Assembly: GCA_008933995.1 (NCBI GenBank)
Contig: WARS01000027.1
Location: forward strand, 1,701,001-1,765,000
Origin: Datnioides undecimradiatus
Lineage: Eukaryota; Chordata; Actinopteri; Lobotiformes; Datnioididae
Length of the DNA: 64,000 nt
Direction of reading: 5' to 3'
In this document: positions 1 through 9,700 of the stretch, one piece after another
Layout: each line of letters begins with the position of its first letter
How positions within the stretch are numbered: the stretch's first letter is position 1
Position numbers and translations under genes: made by a program
Notes under the pieces: generated by a model
Told to the model about the DNA's origin: nothing
The model's database searches: none
Seen by the model: the letters and a program-made list of their open reading frames with translations, nothing else

Positions 1-165
1 TGTGAATGTGTCCAATCAGGATTCAAACCTGCGTCACATGACTCTGCAGCAGTCCCGGCTAGAAGTTGGCGTGTAAACAGCTGATTAACCAGGAGCATCA
101 CTGCTGTTTACAGTCTGTGGGGAACAACAGCTGAGCCTGGACTTCCTGTCCTGCAGGAAGCAGCG
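1..165 (+). repeat. Dispersed repeat, copy 1 of a direct pair (mate at 47.3 kb)
   Basis: The first ~165 bases are nearly identical, by eye about ten differences, to 47310-47465 in the same orientation. Similarity stops on the right just after the shared CTGTCCTGCAGGA. On the left it runs to the edge of the window, so the true left boundary is not visible. All frames of the shared block contain stops, so it is not a duplicated exon. The family is not recognised. The close match implies a recent duplication or a young repeat. Confidence 0.75.
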
Positions 166-3100
166 CCGGCAGGGCGGCCATGTTGACGTTGATACTGTCT
201 GCTGTAACACTGGTTTACGACGCCATTGTGACGTCGAACTACAGGAAACACAGGAAGTCAAAGTGTCTACTGACAATGTGACAGGAGTCAGTCACGGATT
301 TTTAGCAGGTTTACACATGTTTTGATGTAAAAAGTGTTTTGGAGCTAGCTGTTTTAGCAGCGCTAGCAGTTTAGCTCCAGTTGCGTGTTCAGGGTAACAA
401 AAAAAGAAAACAACCCATACACATCTCTGTCTCTCTGTCCGCCATTTTGGTCCAAACTGAAATGTTTTTGCAAAAACCAGGTGAACTTGGTGAAAAAGAT
501 CGGTGCCCTGAGACTTTTCAATAACTCATTTAACGTAAGAGTATTCTCTGCAGACGTTCATGGTTCCCAGAGGTTGGATCCTAATGACTTAACTGATCCT
601 GCTGCGCTGCATGAAGCTGAAACACACTCTGCGCCTGAGTTTGCATCTAGAAGAAAAACTTTCCATGAGCAGCCTCAGCTGCTCCTCGTCTTTAGTGCCA
701 CTTAGCAAAATGAGCTAATTTAAGATGATAGCCAAGCACCCTCCCTAGATGTTGCAGACTCTCCTGCTAAATCACTATAATTGCTAAAACAATTATTGTG
801 ATTTTATGCTCGTTAATAGAGTGTGAGCAGGTAAACATTTAACATTTTGTAAACATTTTGTATTGTCTCACTGAGCATAGCTGCCGCTGTCATGTCGGCT
901 TGGGCGTGGCCTGTATCCTCATTTCTATCTGATGCGATCGCTTTTCAGAAGAACAACCTGTCTGATCAGTGTTGGATGTTAAAAATCAATTTCATGCTGC
1001 GGCTGAGACTTGAGAATCTGACTAAACAAACAAAAACGTCTCAATGCACAAAGAAAAGGAAACATTTCTGACTTTAAAGTTCAAAAACCTGCAGCAATTA
1101 GACTTTTTAATATTCTCCTAAAATGTTTTAACTTTTCTGAATCTACCTGTGTGTGTGAGTCATGCTCTATGCTACGTCCTAGCATGACAAGCCTGCTGCA
1201 TAGCTTAGCCTGAAGTGAACAATAGTGCGTGTATTTTAGGGATTTATCAAACTGGCCAGTTTAGGGTTCGGCTTGGCTTCAGCTGGGATGGTTGGGTGGT
1301 TCTCAGCTGCTTCAGTTCAGACGCACACACACCCAAAAAAAGATCAGTGTGCCTCAGTGACGGCATGCATCCCCACCAAACTACAGCTGAAAGAGTCTGT
1401 GGATTATGGTAATGTGTCAGAGGCCAGGTGCATGATGGGAATGGAGATGAGTGTGTCGCGGCTGCTGTGTCAGGATATGAGGCAGATTATGGAAATACGA
1501 CGGTCTGGATTTCAGATTTCCTCCAAAAACCCTGAGATTTAGGGAGTCTTATCTCAAACAGATTAACTTTCTGTGGAGGCGTCTCTCTCTCCGTCTGTCT
1601 GTCCTCACAGGTGTGTCTCTGTCTGTCTGTCACCTCAACACTCTTCAAAATCAAAATTACATGATAATCTCCCTGCCCGCAAGGAAACATGACTCATGAC
1701 CAAGTGATGATCAGTTCTTCTCCTTCACGTTCAGCTTCCAAAATGACTCAGTTGCAAAACAGCCTTTTGTTTCTGAAGTGCTCCTGCGCGCGGAACGTCT
1801 GCTCTCCGACTTTCTTCCTCTTGGATTTTTGGCGCGACAACAGTGTGAAAATACCCTAAATAATACCAGGTGTGGTGTTGACCACTGAAATGATCCCCTG
1901 CGCTGCTTGTACAAAACCCAGGGTACAAAGTGCTTCACAGAGGCAGCAGATTAAAACGTAAAAGGCTTAAGCTAATACAGAGAAACAGGAACAGCAAGAA
2001 CAACATTTTTAAATGTAATTAAAAGGAAAGGGCTCTCTGACAAACATATGTTTCACACTCTGAAGGAACTTTATCTGTGACAAAGGGTTGACGTCACTTA
2101 ACAGAGACTTAATTGCAAAGACGTGCTGTTGTCATTAACATAAAAGGAGTTTCCACAGAGCATTCGTCAGGCGGGGTGAGGTGAACTGTGTAAATTTCAG
2201 CATAATCTGTTTTTGTTTTTCTGTTTAGTCAGTGTCTCTGTTGAACTTCCTCAACTCTCTGGATTTCTTGTGGTGTCAGTAAACTTAAGCTTTTGAAGTC
2301 TGGTTTGCATTCAGTCTTTTCAGCGGCCTCCCACCTGGCTCATGTCTCAAGGTTGCTTTCTAGCTTTACAATGAAAGAGCGTTGTTAATCTTGTCTTATA
2401 ACACCTCGGGCCTTAATACTGAGGCTCCCTGTTACTTAATATTCAGGAGTTGAGGATGAGGTGGCTTCACATGTTCCTGAAATTGGTTTGAAAGTTTTCT
2501 GAAATTTGTTTTCTTGTCGCACGCACGTTTATTTGACGTGCTTTGTTGGCTGACACGAGACTTTGTGTTTTGAGCTTAGACTGAGAATCCAGTAACAAAG
2601 CTGCACCTGAAACGATGAAGGTTGGTTGGTGAAATCTGTAAAACCACCTACTTATGTTCTTCTGATGTTTCTGTGGAGGGTCACACGCAGTGTAAAGCAG
2701 ATAGAGGAAAAGAAAATACTTACTCTTTACTTACCCAGGGTCTGTCTTTGTTGGAGACATGCCCTCGTTTTCATGTGGAGAGCTTGTACTTCTTTGCTTT
2801 GACAGATGAAACAAACGACTTGAAGAGCTGCAGCTGACCTTACTTTAAAAATTAAAAAAATTAAAAAATTAAAAAAATTAAATGAGTTTAATTCAACACA
2901 AAGCTGTCAACCCAGAAGGTCTTATAATGACATGTTCACATGGGCACAAAGAGGAACCAAAAACAACATTACATCTTCTCTCTCTCTCTTTTATGCAGTC
3001 CCACGTCCTACAGAGTCTCACATCATCGCTGTGTATCTGTGGTAATATCAAAACTAACATTCAATGGTTACTTTCAGCAAGTGTGAGCCTCATAAAAACA

Positions 3101-3214
3101 AACTGTGTAAATGAGGCTTCTTCAGTTTAACTAGATGACAATGAGTTAATTCAAACATTCCTTTATGGTCATGAATTTCCATCAAATATGTGTAACCTCA
3201 AAGTAAAGCAATAG
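166..3214. other. Non-coding stretch, no gene seen
   Basis: This is ordinary AT-leaning non-coding sequence. The short reading frames here (up to 106 codons, at 385-705) have no recognisable domain and no supporting splice context. An A/T-rich simple stretch of AAATT units lies at about 2843-2882. Part of it probably belongs to the 3' untranslated region or downstream flank of the TRIM gene, which is read leftward from 5448, but I could not fix a poly(A) site. Confidence 0.5.
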
Positions 3215-3778
3215 AAAACCACCACCCAAAACACCATAGTAACCATCGAAAACCACCTGAAACACCATAGTAACCATCGAAAACCACCTGAAACACCATA
3301 GTAACCGTCGAAAACCACCCATAACAACCCATAACTATCTAGAAACCATCCTGAAAACCACATTAACTATCTAACCAAACAGAGCACTGTAGAAACCATA
3401 CAACCACCCATAACACCACAGGAAACATCTAGAAACCAGCCAGAAAATCATAGTGACCACATAAGAACCAGCCAGGACACTGTAGTAAACATACAGCTAT
3501 CTAGAACACCATAGTTACCATCTGGAAACCATTCAGAACCCCATAGTAGCCATCCATCCATCCATCCCAAAGACCATAGTAGCCATGTTTGGAAACCACC
3601 CAGAACACCACAGTAACCATCTAGCAACCATCCAAAATACCATTGCAATTGTAAAGCTATCCGGAAAACCATAGTATCCAACTAGGAACCACCCAGAACA
3701 CCACAGTAACCATCTAAACCGCCGCAATACCATGGTAAACATCTGGCGACCACCCAGAGCACCATGGTAACCGTCTGT
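3215..3778 (-). repeat. Degenerate ~31-bp minisatellite directly after the TRIM stop codon
   Basis: The plus strand repeats an ACACCATAGTAACCATC core with AAAACCACC linkers. The period is 31 bp in the cleanest part (about 3225-3320) and becomes more irregular toward 3778. The array starts within about ten bases of the TRIM stop codon at 3784-3786, so on the minus strand it would be transcribed as the beginning of the 3' UTR. The overlapping minus-strand reading frames here, rich in W, F and V, are translations of the repeat and not genes. Confidence 0.8.
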
Positions 3779-3783
3779 TGACT

Positions 3784-5448
3784 CTACTGATTGACAGGTG
3801 AGATAATCAGAGGGGCAGAGTTCCTGCCGCCATCACGAGTCCCGGGACTGAAGAACGGGAATACGTTCTCAGTGAAGGAGCAGTCGCTGAAGGAGTAGAG
3901 AAGCACTGCAGCAGCTACGTCATAGAAGGAGACCCGACCCTCCTCGTAGTCCACAAACACTCTGACCTTTTCGAGATGATCATTGACAGAAAGGGGGGCG
4001 GGACGGCCAGCGAGTGCAAAGTAGTCTTTACCGTTCCTCAGACATATAGTCCAGTAGCCATTCTCAGGGTTCAGTGTAATCTCCCCCTTCCTGTTGACCG
4101 ACTCTCTGGCCACTCCCAAAGTCCACCCGGTCTTTCCTTTCACTTGAATGTCGTAATGAAATCTTCCACAGGAGAAACCGCGCTTCCCCAAGACGTTAAT
4201 CGTTGGTTCAAAACGTTTCGAGTTGTTTGGGAGTTTATGCCAAACGTCGCCGCAGAACACTTGTTTCCCGTCTTCAGACAGGACGAGAGCAGGATGCGCA
4301 GTCTCGGGATCCAGAGTCACATCCGTCGCAATCTGCCGGACGCTTTTCAGCTCGGCCTCGTGCAGCTTCCTCATTTCCTTTTTGACCGTCTCCGTCAGTT
4401 GATTCACCGCTCCCACCAGAGCAGTCCTCACAATCCCCTCATACAACGTTGGACAGATGCTGACCTCTGTCCAGTCTTTGGTGAGTGGGGCAGTGCTGAG
4501 CGATGGGAAGCTCTGGAGGAAGTGGAGGGGGTCTTTCAAGCGAGAGAGCTCCTCCACCTTGGCGTGTCTCCTCATCAGCTCAGAGATCTCCTGCTCCAGC
4601 TCTTGGGTGAAACCTTTGGCTTGCTTCTCTGTTGTTCTTTGCTTCTCTTTAATCATCTGAATGAGCTCCATCTGGGCCCTTTCTAAAGACTGGATCAATG
4701 CTCTGAAGACCTGAGCACCTACTGCCGCCTCTTTGTCCGCGGCGTCTTTGCTGAGCACTATCGAATGTTGGAGCTCCTGACTTTTCAGTTGTCTCTCCTG
4801 GATCTCCTGGTGAATTGTAGCCTCAGTTTTCCTCAGCTCTCTCCTCTTTACTTCACACTCTGCCTTTAGCGAAACAACGTTGTGAAGCCTGTGACTCGAG
4901 TCGGCGCAGGACCGACATATAGGCATCTCCTCGTTCTTGCAGTAGAGCTCCAGAGGTTTGCCGTGCTTGGTGCAGACACTGACTGCCGCCTTCGCCGCAG
5001 CATCAAACAGGTGATCGGTTTTAAAGTTGGACACTGCTTGATGGAGCTTAAGTTTAGAGGCAAAGTAGATGCTCAGACATGTCAGACAAAGCGCTACTAT
5101 CAGACAGGACTTCAGGGATTTCAGTCTAGTCCCAGCAGGAACAGCATAGGACACTTTTTCCGGTTCGGCGACGTGTTCCTCTGAGCATTTTCTGGCTTTC
5201 TTTCCGGCTGACTGTCTGAACTGAACAGCCATCTCCGATATGAAAGTGTTGACCCCGAGCTTGTACTTCCTATCGACGCGCTCTTTGCACATGGGACAGT
5301 GGCGCTGGGAGTTAAAGTTCAAATGCTGCGTGATGCAGTCTTTGCAGAAGTTGTGTCCACATGGCAGCGTGACCGGATCGGTGAACACATCCAGACAGAT
5401 GCAGCACAAAAGCTGCTCCTCGGTCAGCAGATAGTTTGTGGTGGACAT
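3784..5448 (-). CDS. Bloodthirsty-type TRIM E3 ubiquitin ligase (RING, B-box 2, coiled coil, PRY-SPRY)
   Basis: A 554-residue protein in one uninterrupted coding exon. Its probable role, from the family, is cytosolic E3 ubiquitin ligation in innate immunity, with SPRY choosing the target. The C3HC4 RING is at residues 15-54 (C15, C18, C30, H32, C35, C38, C51, C54). B-box 2 is at 159-189 (C159, H162, C170, C178, C181, H186, H189). A coiled coil spans about 195-300 and PRY-SPRY about 376-554, with the WTLGVA and GYWTI motifs. Between RING and B-box 2, the place of B-box 1 is taken by a hydrophobic run (about 115-130, CLIVALCLTCLSIYFA) lacking most zinc ligands. The start is at MSTTNY. The frame continues 17 codons upstream, but a splice acceptor (TTTTTTCAG at 5456-5464, minus strand) lies just before this ATG, so those codons are probably intronic. 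Length and layout fit fish btr/TRIM39-like proteins. The exact paralogue cannot be named. Confidence 0.93.
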   Translation of the reverse strand: MSTTNYLLTEEQLLCCICLDVFTDPVTLPCGHNFCKDCITQHLNFNSQRHCPMCKERVDRKYKLGVNTFISEMAVQFRQSAGKKARKCSEEHVAEPEKVSYAVPAGTRLKSLKSCLIVALCLTCLSIYFASKLKLHQAVSNFKTDHLFDAAAKAAVSVCTKHGKPLELYCKNEEMPICRSCADSSHRLHNVVSLKAECEVKRRELRKTEATIHQEIQERQLKSQELQHSIVLSKDAADKEAAVGAQVFRALIQSLERAQMELIQMIKEKQRTTEKQAKGFTQELEQEISELMRRHAKVEELSRLKDPLHFLQSFPSLSTAPLTKDWTEVSICPTLYEGIVRTALVGAVNQLTETVKKEMRKLHEAELKSVRQIATDVTLDPETAHPALVLSEDGKQVFCGDVWHKLPNNSKRFEPTINVLGKRGFSCGRFHYDIQVKGKTGWTLGVARESVNRKGEITLNPENGYWTICLRNGKDYFALAGRPAPLSVNDHLEKVRVFVDYEEGRVSFYDVAAAVLLYSFSDCSFTENVFPFFSPGTRDGGRNSAPLIISPVNQ

Positions 5449-5455
5449 GTCGACA

Positions 5456-6319
5456 CTGAAAAAAACCTGGAAGTCAGTGCAAACTTTTAATTCATGCAAA
5501 TGGGAGAAAGGATTAAAACAGTGTCAGTTTGTGTTTGATGTTTTATGTTGCACACGGCATCGTTATACAGCAGAAAGCCCCAAAAGACTGAATATGACTG
5601 TTTAAATTGCAAAGAAATGCATTTAAACAGTGAAACCTGTCTATAAAGTGCTGAAAGGTCTCAGCCTTCAGTACACTGCTGTTATTCTTGTATGTCATGT
5701 AGTATCCACACCCCCCAGGTGATCTGGGACAGGTTTACTCAGCGTTCCCACAGATAAACCCAAACAAGGGAAGCATCTTATTGGCTTCTCAGCTCCTCAG
5801 CTGTGGAATGAGCTTCCTCAAAACCTGTGGTCTGTGAAAACTCATTTTAATAAATCAAACATTTTTTCCGGCAGCTATCCCATCACTTAGAAACCAAACT
5901 TCTTTAAATTTCTCCTTATTAAATGTTTTTGTTTTAAATAGAATTTATTTTGTGTTTTTAATTAATTCTCTTTTAAATGTTTGTTTATTTTAATTCATTT
6001 GATTTCTTTTTGATTCGTTTCCCTGCTCCGGTGACGCACTCCGACTCGTCCTTGTGTCCAAAGGATGCTGTATAAATAAACTCGCCTCGCCTGCTGGACT
6101 GTAGAGTGGCTTAGATTCAGTTCAGCGTGAGCACCGGCATGAAAAACGTATATTAGTGTAAACTTCTCAAGTGTCTGATGCAGCATAATTCAGTTTGTGT
6201 CTGTACCAACTTCACCAAAGTGAAAGATTATTAAGCCGTTTTATGGAAAACAACAAAAGTAGCTATAATACAATATATATAACATATTAAACATAACATA
6301 TTAAATCTGAAGGACTCAC
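5456..6319 (-). other. Predicted 5' intron of the TRIM gene
   Basis: On the minus strand a consensus donor (CAG then GTGAGT, with GT at 6319-6318) pairs with the acceptor AG at 5457-5456, seven bases before the TRIM start codon. This gives an 864-bp phase-independent intron in the 5' UTR. The intron carries a decayed LINE 3' end in the opposite orientation. The junction is inferred from motifs only. Confidence 0.5.
5700..6095 (+). mobile_element. Decayed LINE 3' end (L2/CR1-like)
   Basis: On the plus strand, a stretch around 5805-5860 reads like the C-terminus of an L2/CR1-type reverse transcriptase. A Trp-Asn-Glu-Leu-Pro segment is followed by a Val-Lys-Thr-His-Phe segment, matching the usual LWNSLP...FK context. 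It is followed by T-rich 3' UTR and then a terminal GCTGTATAAATAAACTCGCC with short pentanucleotide repeats, the typical tail of fish LINEs. Only the 3' end is present, as expected for a 5'-truncated copy, and the frame is broken. It lies inside the TRIM 5' intron, antisense to the gene. The family is assigned from memory of such tails. Confidence 0.55.
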
Positions 6320-6400
6320 CTGTATCGGATGAAGACCAGGCAAACACTGATCAGTGCTGCTCCGTGTTGCGCTCTTTGTTCCTGGAATACTGCCTGGAAG
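6320..6400 (-). other. Predicted 5' UTR exon end of the TRIM gene
   Basis: The minus strand upstream of the GTGAGT donor at 6319 is the likely non-coding first exon; its 5' end cannot be fixed from sequence. No start codon in this piece reads into the TRIM frame, consistent with a non-coding leader. Confidence 0.35.
6379..6387. promoter_or_regulatory. GAS-like STAT site near the TRIM first exon
   Basis: TTCCTGGAA fits the STAT consensus TTCNNNGAA and lies about 60 bp upstream of the predicted first donor of the TRIM gene. Interferon/STAT control is common for fish TRIM genes, so the site is plausible. A single 9-mer can occur by chance, and I found no clear ISRE beside it. Confidence 0.25.
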
Positions 6401-6970
6401 AACAGGTTATTGTTCAAATGATTTGGCATTTGCGACAGTGCCACTGTTAAGCCAAAAGTTCTTTCTATGCAAACAGTTTGAGTAAATACCACTTTAAAGA
6501 AATTAGTTTTGTTCCATTACTTAAAGAGTTTGAGTATATGAAGAGTGTATGAGGCAGTCATTGGCTGTACTCATTTTTGTAACAAACTTAAATGATCAAG
6601 TGTTACCTCAGGCCACAGCACTGCAATGTTGTGATTGGCTGAAAACTCAAGACAAGTCTGTGTTTGTCCGTTGGCGGAGTCAGAGAAAGTTGCGCCATTT
6701 TCTTATTTTCACAGAGCAATGTAAGGTTGCTGCACTGCATGCTCCTTGGACAATACGTTTTCTGTCTGCAAATTTGCAGCAAGCCCAGCATCACCACAAC
6801 ATCACATCATCGTTAATACATATTTGTTGCTTTGTTGTGTGTTTCAATAAAATAAATAAAATGTACTGGATTGTGTGGTCGTTGACAAAAGAAGAATTTA
6901 ATTGCAATTTTCTTATCTCAAATGTTTTAATTTTTAATATAGTCATATTTTTAATCAAACTAGGATTTTA
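6401..6970. other. Upstream flank of the TRIM gene, no gene seen
   Basis: This holds the putative promoter side of the TRIM gene. A 140-codon plus-strand frame (6549-6971) has no recognisable domain and ends in AT-rich sequence with AATAAAATAAAT-like runs, so I do not call it a gene. Confidence 0.4.
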
Positions 6971-7205
6971 AGTGTATTTGACTTATAATATTAAGTTCTG
7001 ACTATTGTACTTTTAAGTAGACTCCACAGTTTTTTCTATTGTTGATTACTTAAACCATTTAAGTGTATATAACTTAAAATGTTAAATTCTGACCATTGTA
7101 CATTTAAGATGACTACACTTAAATTAATTTTCTCTACTGTCAATAACTTAAACCATTTGAGGCAATCACTTGACGAAAGTGGTTTAAGTACAATCAACTT
7201 ATCCA
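6971..7205 (+). repeat. Two ~91-98 bp tandem units plus tail, MITE-like dispersed repeat
   Basis: Unit 1 (6971-7061) and unit 2 (7062-7159) both start AGTGTAT, contain TTCTGAC(C/T)ATTGTAC about 35 bases in, and end ACTTAAACCATTT. A tail with AAGTACAATCAACTTATCC leads to TTTACAGTGTGCAG at 7209-7222. The style (ACTTAA-rich units ending in TTTACAGTG) resembles a widespread fish non-autonomous element. No coding capacity is present. Confidence 0.6.
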
Positions 7206-7222
7206 GGTTTACAGTGTGCAGC

Positions 7223-9100
7223 ATCGGTTTCTAACAGGAAAAAAAAGCTTTTTTGGTGCCTTTTACATTGTCATTGTGCTTTTTCCTTTACATTTTTATT
7301 TTATTGGACTAATTCACGAGTGATATTTTATGAATTAACTTTATTTTCCCTCCTTTTTTGGCTTTTGTTTTGTTTTTTTAGACTTGCATATGTGCCTACA
7401 TGTGGTTTTGCAGAGGGCTTGGGGCAGTAGAGCTTTATAAAAGGGTGATTTCATTTAGTTTTGCTGTGTGTCGATTAGATTTAAGAATTAAATGTACTTT
7501 TTATTTATTTGTTTGACGGTTTATTCATCACCGACACTGCGCTGCATCACTGCGTCAGAGTTAGCACCACAGCTGCTGTTTCAGCTGTAGTCCCTGGACA
7601 GATGCTACAGACTCACCCTAAAAACAGAATATAACAAGAGTGGGATAACAAAACTGTGCAGACTAATAATTTATACAAACACCTAAAACATCACAAGTTA
7701 ATATTAAAACATGCAACGCAGAGGCTCATAATAGAAGAAGCACACGCTGGCAGTGGCAGGATTATCACATTATTACATTAAATCAGCTGGTTCTGGATCA
7801 AAGATGGTTAGAAGATGTCTCACTCTGCAGCTGCAAGAGAACCCGAGAGCTGCAGGATTTGTGTTTAAACGGCTTGTGACACATAAAAACGCTTTGCTTT
7901 CAATCATACGTTGCGTCTGATAGTTTCACCTCTTTGATGCTGTTTGTAGGAGGAAAAACAAACAGGTTGTTTGTTTGTTTCCTGCTGAGGTGATGATATT
8001 TAAGTTCAGAGGAGATTTGTCATCTTTGTTCGTGAACCAGCAGATCAAAAATCATAATAATGTGTCAAAGAACTTTTTTATTACTATTTGACTCAGGTGT
8101 GGTGAAAGCACTGCACCACTGAGCTGTAGTCATCAGGAGAGTATCTGAGTTTCCTTCCTTATTGAGATCAGGAATTCACAACCATTTAGGTTAAAAGACA
8201 CGTTAGAGAGCTAATGTGTTAGTCATCACTACAAAGTCTCTTTAAGCAGATTCACGCACTCTGATTGGCGAGCGGCGCTGCTGCAGCTGCCAGCAGCTTC
8301 AGTCTGAGCTGTGCCTGGTATGTGCTGAGCGCGGGCCAGCCCGAGTGATGTCTGCATAAACGACGTTGACTCTGCCAATTAAGTTTGTTTTGGAATAACT
8401 GTGCAAGCTTTAAAGAGCTGCGGTTATGCCTTGCCTTTAGAGATGTTATATCTTACTCATACTTACGCAAAACCACAAACAACCTAACAGATGACAGGCA
8501 GCCGCACCAGTGTAACTCCTTTGTTCTGCATGCCACGATTACTTTTTTTCTAAATGGAGTCTGGTGCAGTAAAGAACTTCTCCACACTTTAAAAACACTC
8601 AAACTGTCCCTTTAATGACGCATCTGCTCCACTGAGGCGCTGTAGTGTGGAACTGCGTTAGGTGAGCACAACGCTAGGACCCAGAAACTGCAGCAGCAAC
8701 ATTAAAATCCTGTACTCCGCTCATTAATAGCTGGGAAATGTCTTTTAGAGCTGGTGTGCACGGGCACCAGCAGAGGGCACTCCTGCTGCACACACACACA
8801 CGCACACACACACACACACACCAGCTCCAGTGGGACACTAATATAAAACTTGATCAACAAGATTACAGCCATAACTGACAAGTGCAGGCAGTGACTCTGC
8901 CTCGTCAACCAAACCATGAGAAACGCATAATGATGCCACCACACGTCGGTTCAGTCTCAGCTGCACGCGGCGTTCAGCCAGAGAGACGCGAGCGAGCAAA
9001 GGACCGGCGCGTGGCGGCGCGTGGCGGTGCGCTCGGCTCTCTGGTTTCAATTATAAAACCGCTGCAGCTCCGTCCAATTAAAGCTGGAGAAGGTCCAGAA
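7223..9100. other. Non-coding stretch with one (CA)n array
   Basis: No gene is seen. The sequence is AT-rich to about 8200, then GC-richer with several CpGs around 8260-8350 and 8945-9050. A CA/CG-alternating array lies at 8791-8821. Confidence 0.4.
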
Positions 9101-9107
9101 ACGTCAT

Positions 9108-9262
9108 CTGACTGCAAACAGTACTTTTACTCTAAATACTCTGATTACACTTGACTTTAACTTTAAATACTTTGACTACATCTGACTGCAAAGACTACTT
9201 GTACTTTAAATACTCTGACTACATTTAACTTTTACCCTAAATACTGTGACTACATCTGACGA
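9108..9262 (+). repeat. Two exact-length 74-bp tandem units of a dispersed repeat
   Basis: CTGACTGCAAA starts at 9108 and again at 9182, and CTGAC recurs at 9256, giving a 74-bp period. Each unit carries variants of ACTTTTACTCTAAATACTCT and GACTACAT. The same motifs occur in reverse orientation at 48.12-48.24 kb. The unit looks related to a common teleost repeat built of ACTTTTACTTGAGTA-like motifs. Confidence 0.7.
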
Positions 9263-9482
9263 CTCTAAATAGTTAAAATACTTACATACTTTTACTGCTG
9301 CCGTCTCAGTACTGTGGCACTTTGTTATTGTAGTTTTTGCTGTTTTGTTTGGCGATGCAGTGTTTCACAGCCAATCAGGTGGCGTTAGAGAGGTGGCGGT
9401 GTTGGGGGTGTTAAATTGAAATGTTCAGAGCAAATTGCTTGTTTCCTCGAGAGAAGAAGAGAAAACACTAAAAAAATGACAG

Positions 9483-9488
<6 letters not shown>

Positions 9489-9519
<31 letters not shown>

Positions 9520-9700
9520 TAATTATATCAGCAGTCAGAGTTGATGGATGATTAAGGTTCCTATCTGCAGCCTGAGGTGCCCATTACTCTGACATCACCA
9601 CTGTGTGTGTGTCAGTTTCTGGGTCTGTATGTAGCAATTATTGTAGTATCATAACTGTCTGTGTGTGTGCGTGTGTGTGTGTGTGCGCGCGCATGTATGT
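9489..9700 (+). repeat. (TG)n microsatellites
   Basis: (TG)n lies at 9489-9517. A mixed TG/CG array lies at about 9660-9700 and includes a GTGCGCGCGC stretch that alternates purine and pyrimidine perfectly. That is the classic composition for Z-form DNA. Confidence 0.9.

Noticed and set aside
3448-3742. Trp/Phe-rich minus-strand frames downstream of the TRIM stop
   Set aside because: They translate the 31-bp minisatellite in two frames.
5449-5499. Upstream in-frame ATG that would add 17 residues to the TRIM protein
   Set aside because: A pyrimidine tract and AG acceptor lie between this ATG and the RING-proximal ATG, and family members start close to the RING.
6549-6971. 140-codon plus-strand frame upstream of the TRIM gene
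   Set aside because: No recognisable domain and no coding-like composition; it drifts into AT-rich sequence.
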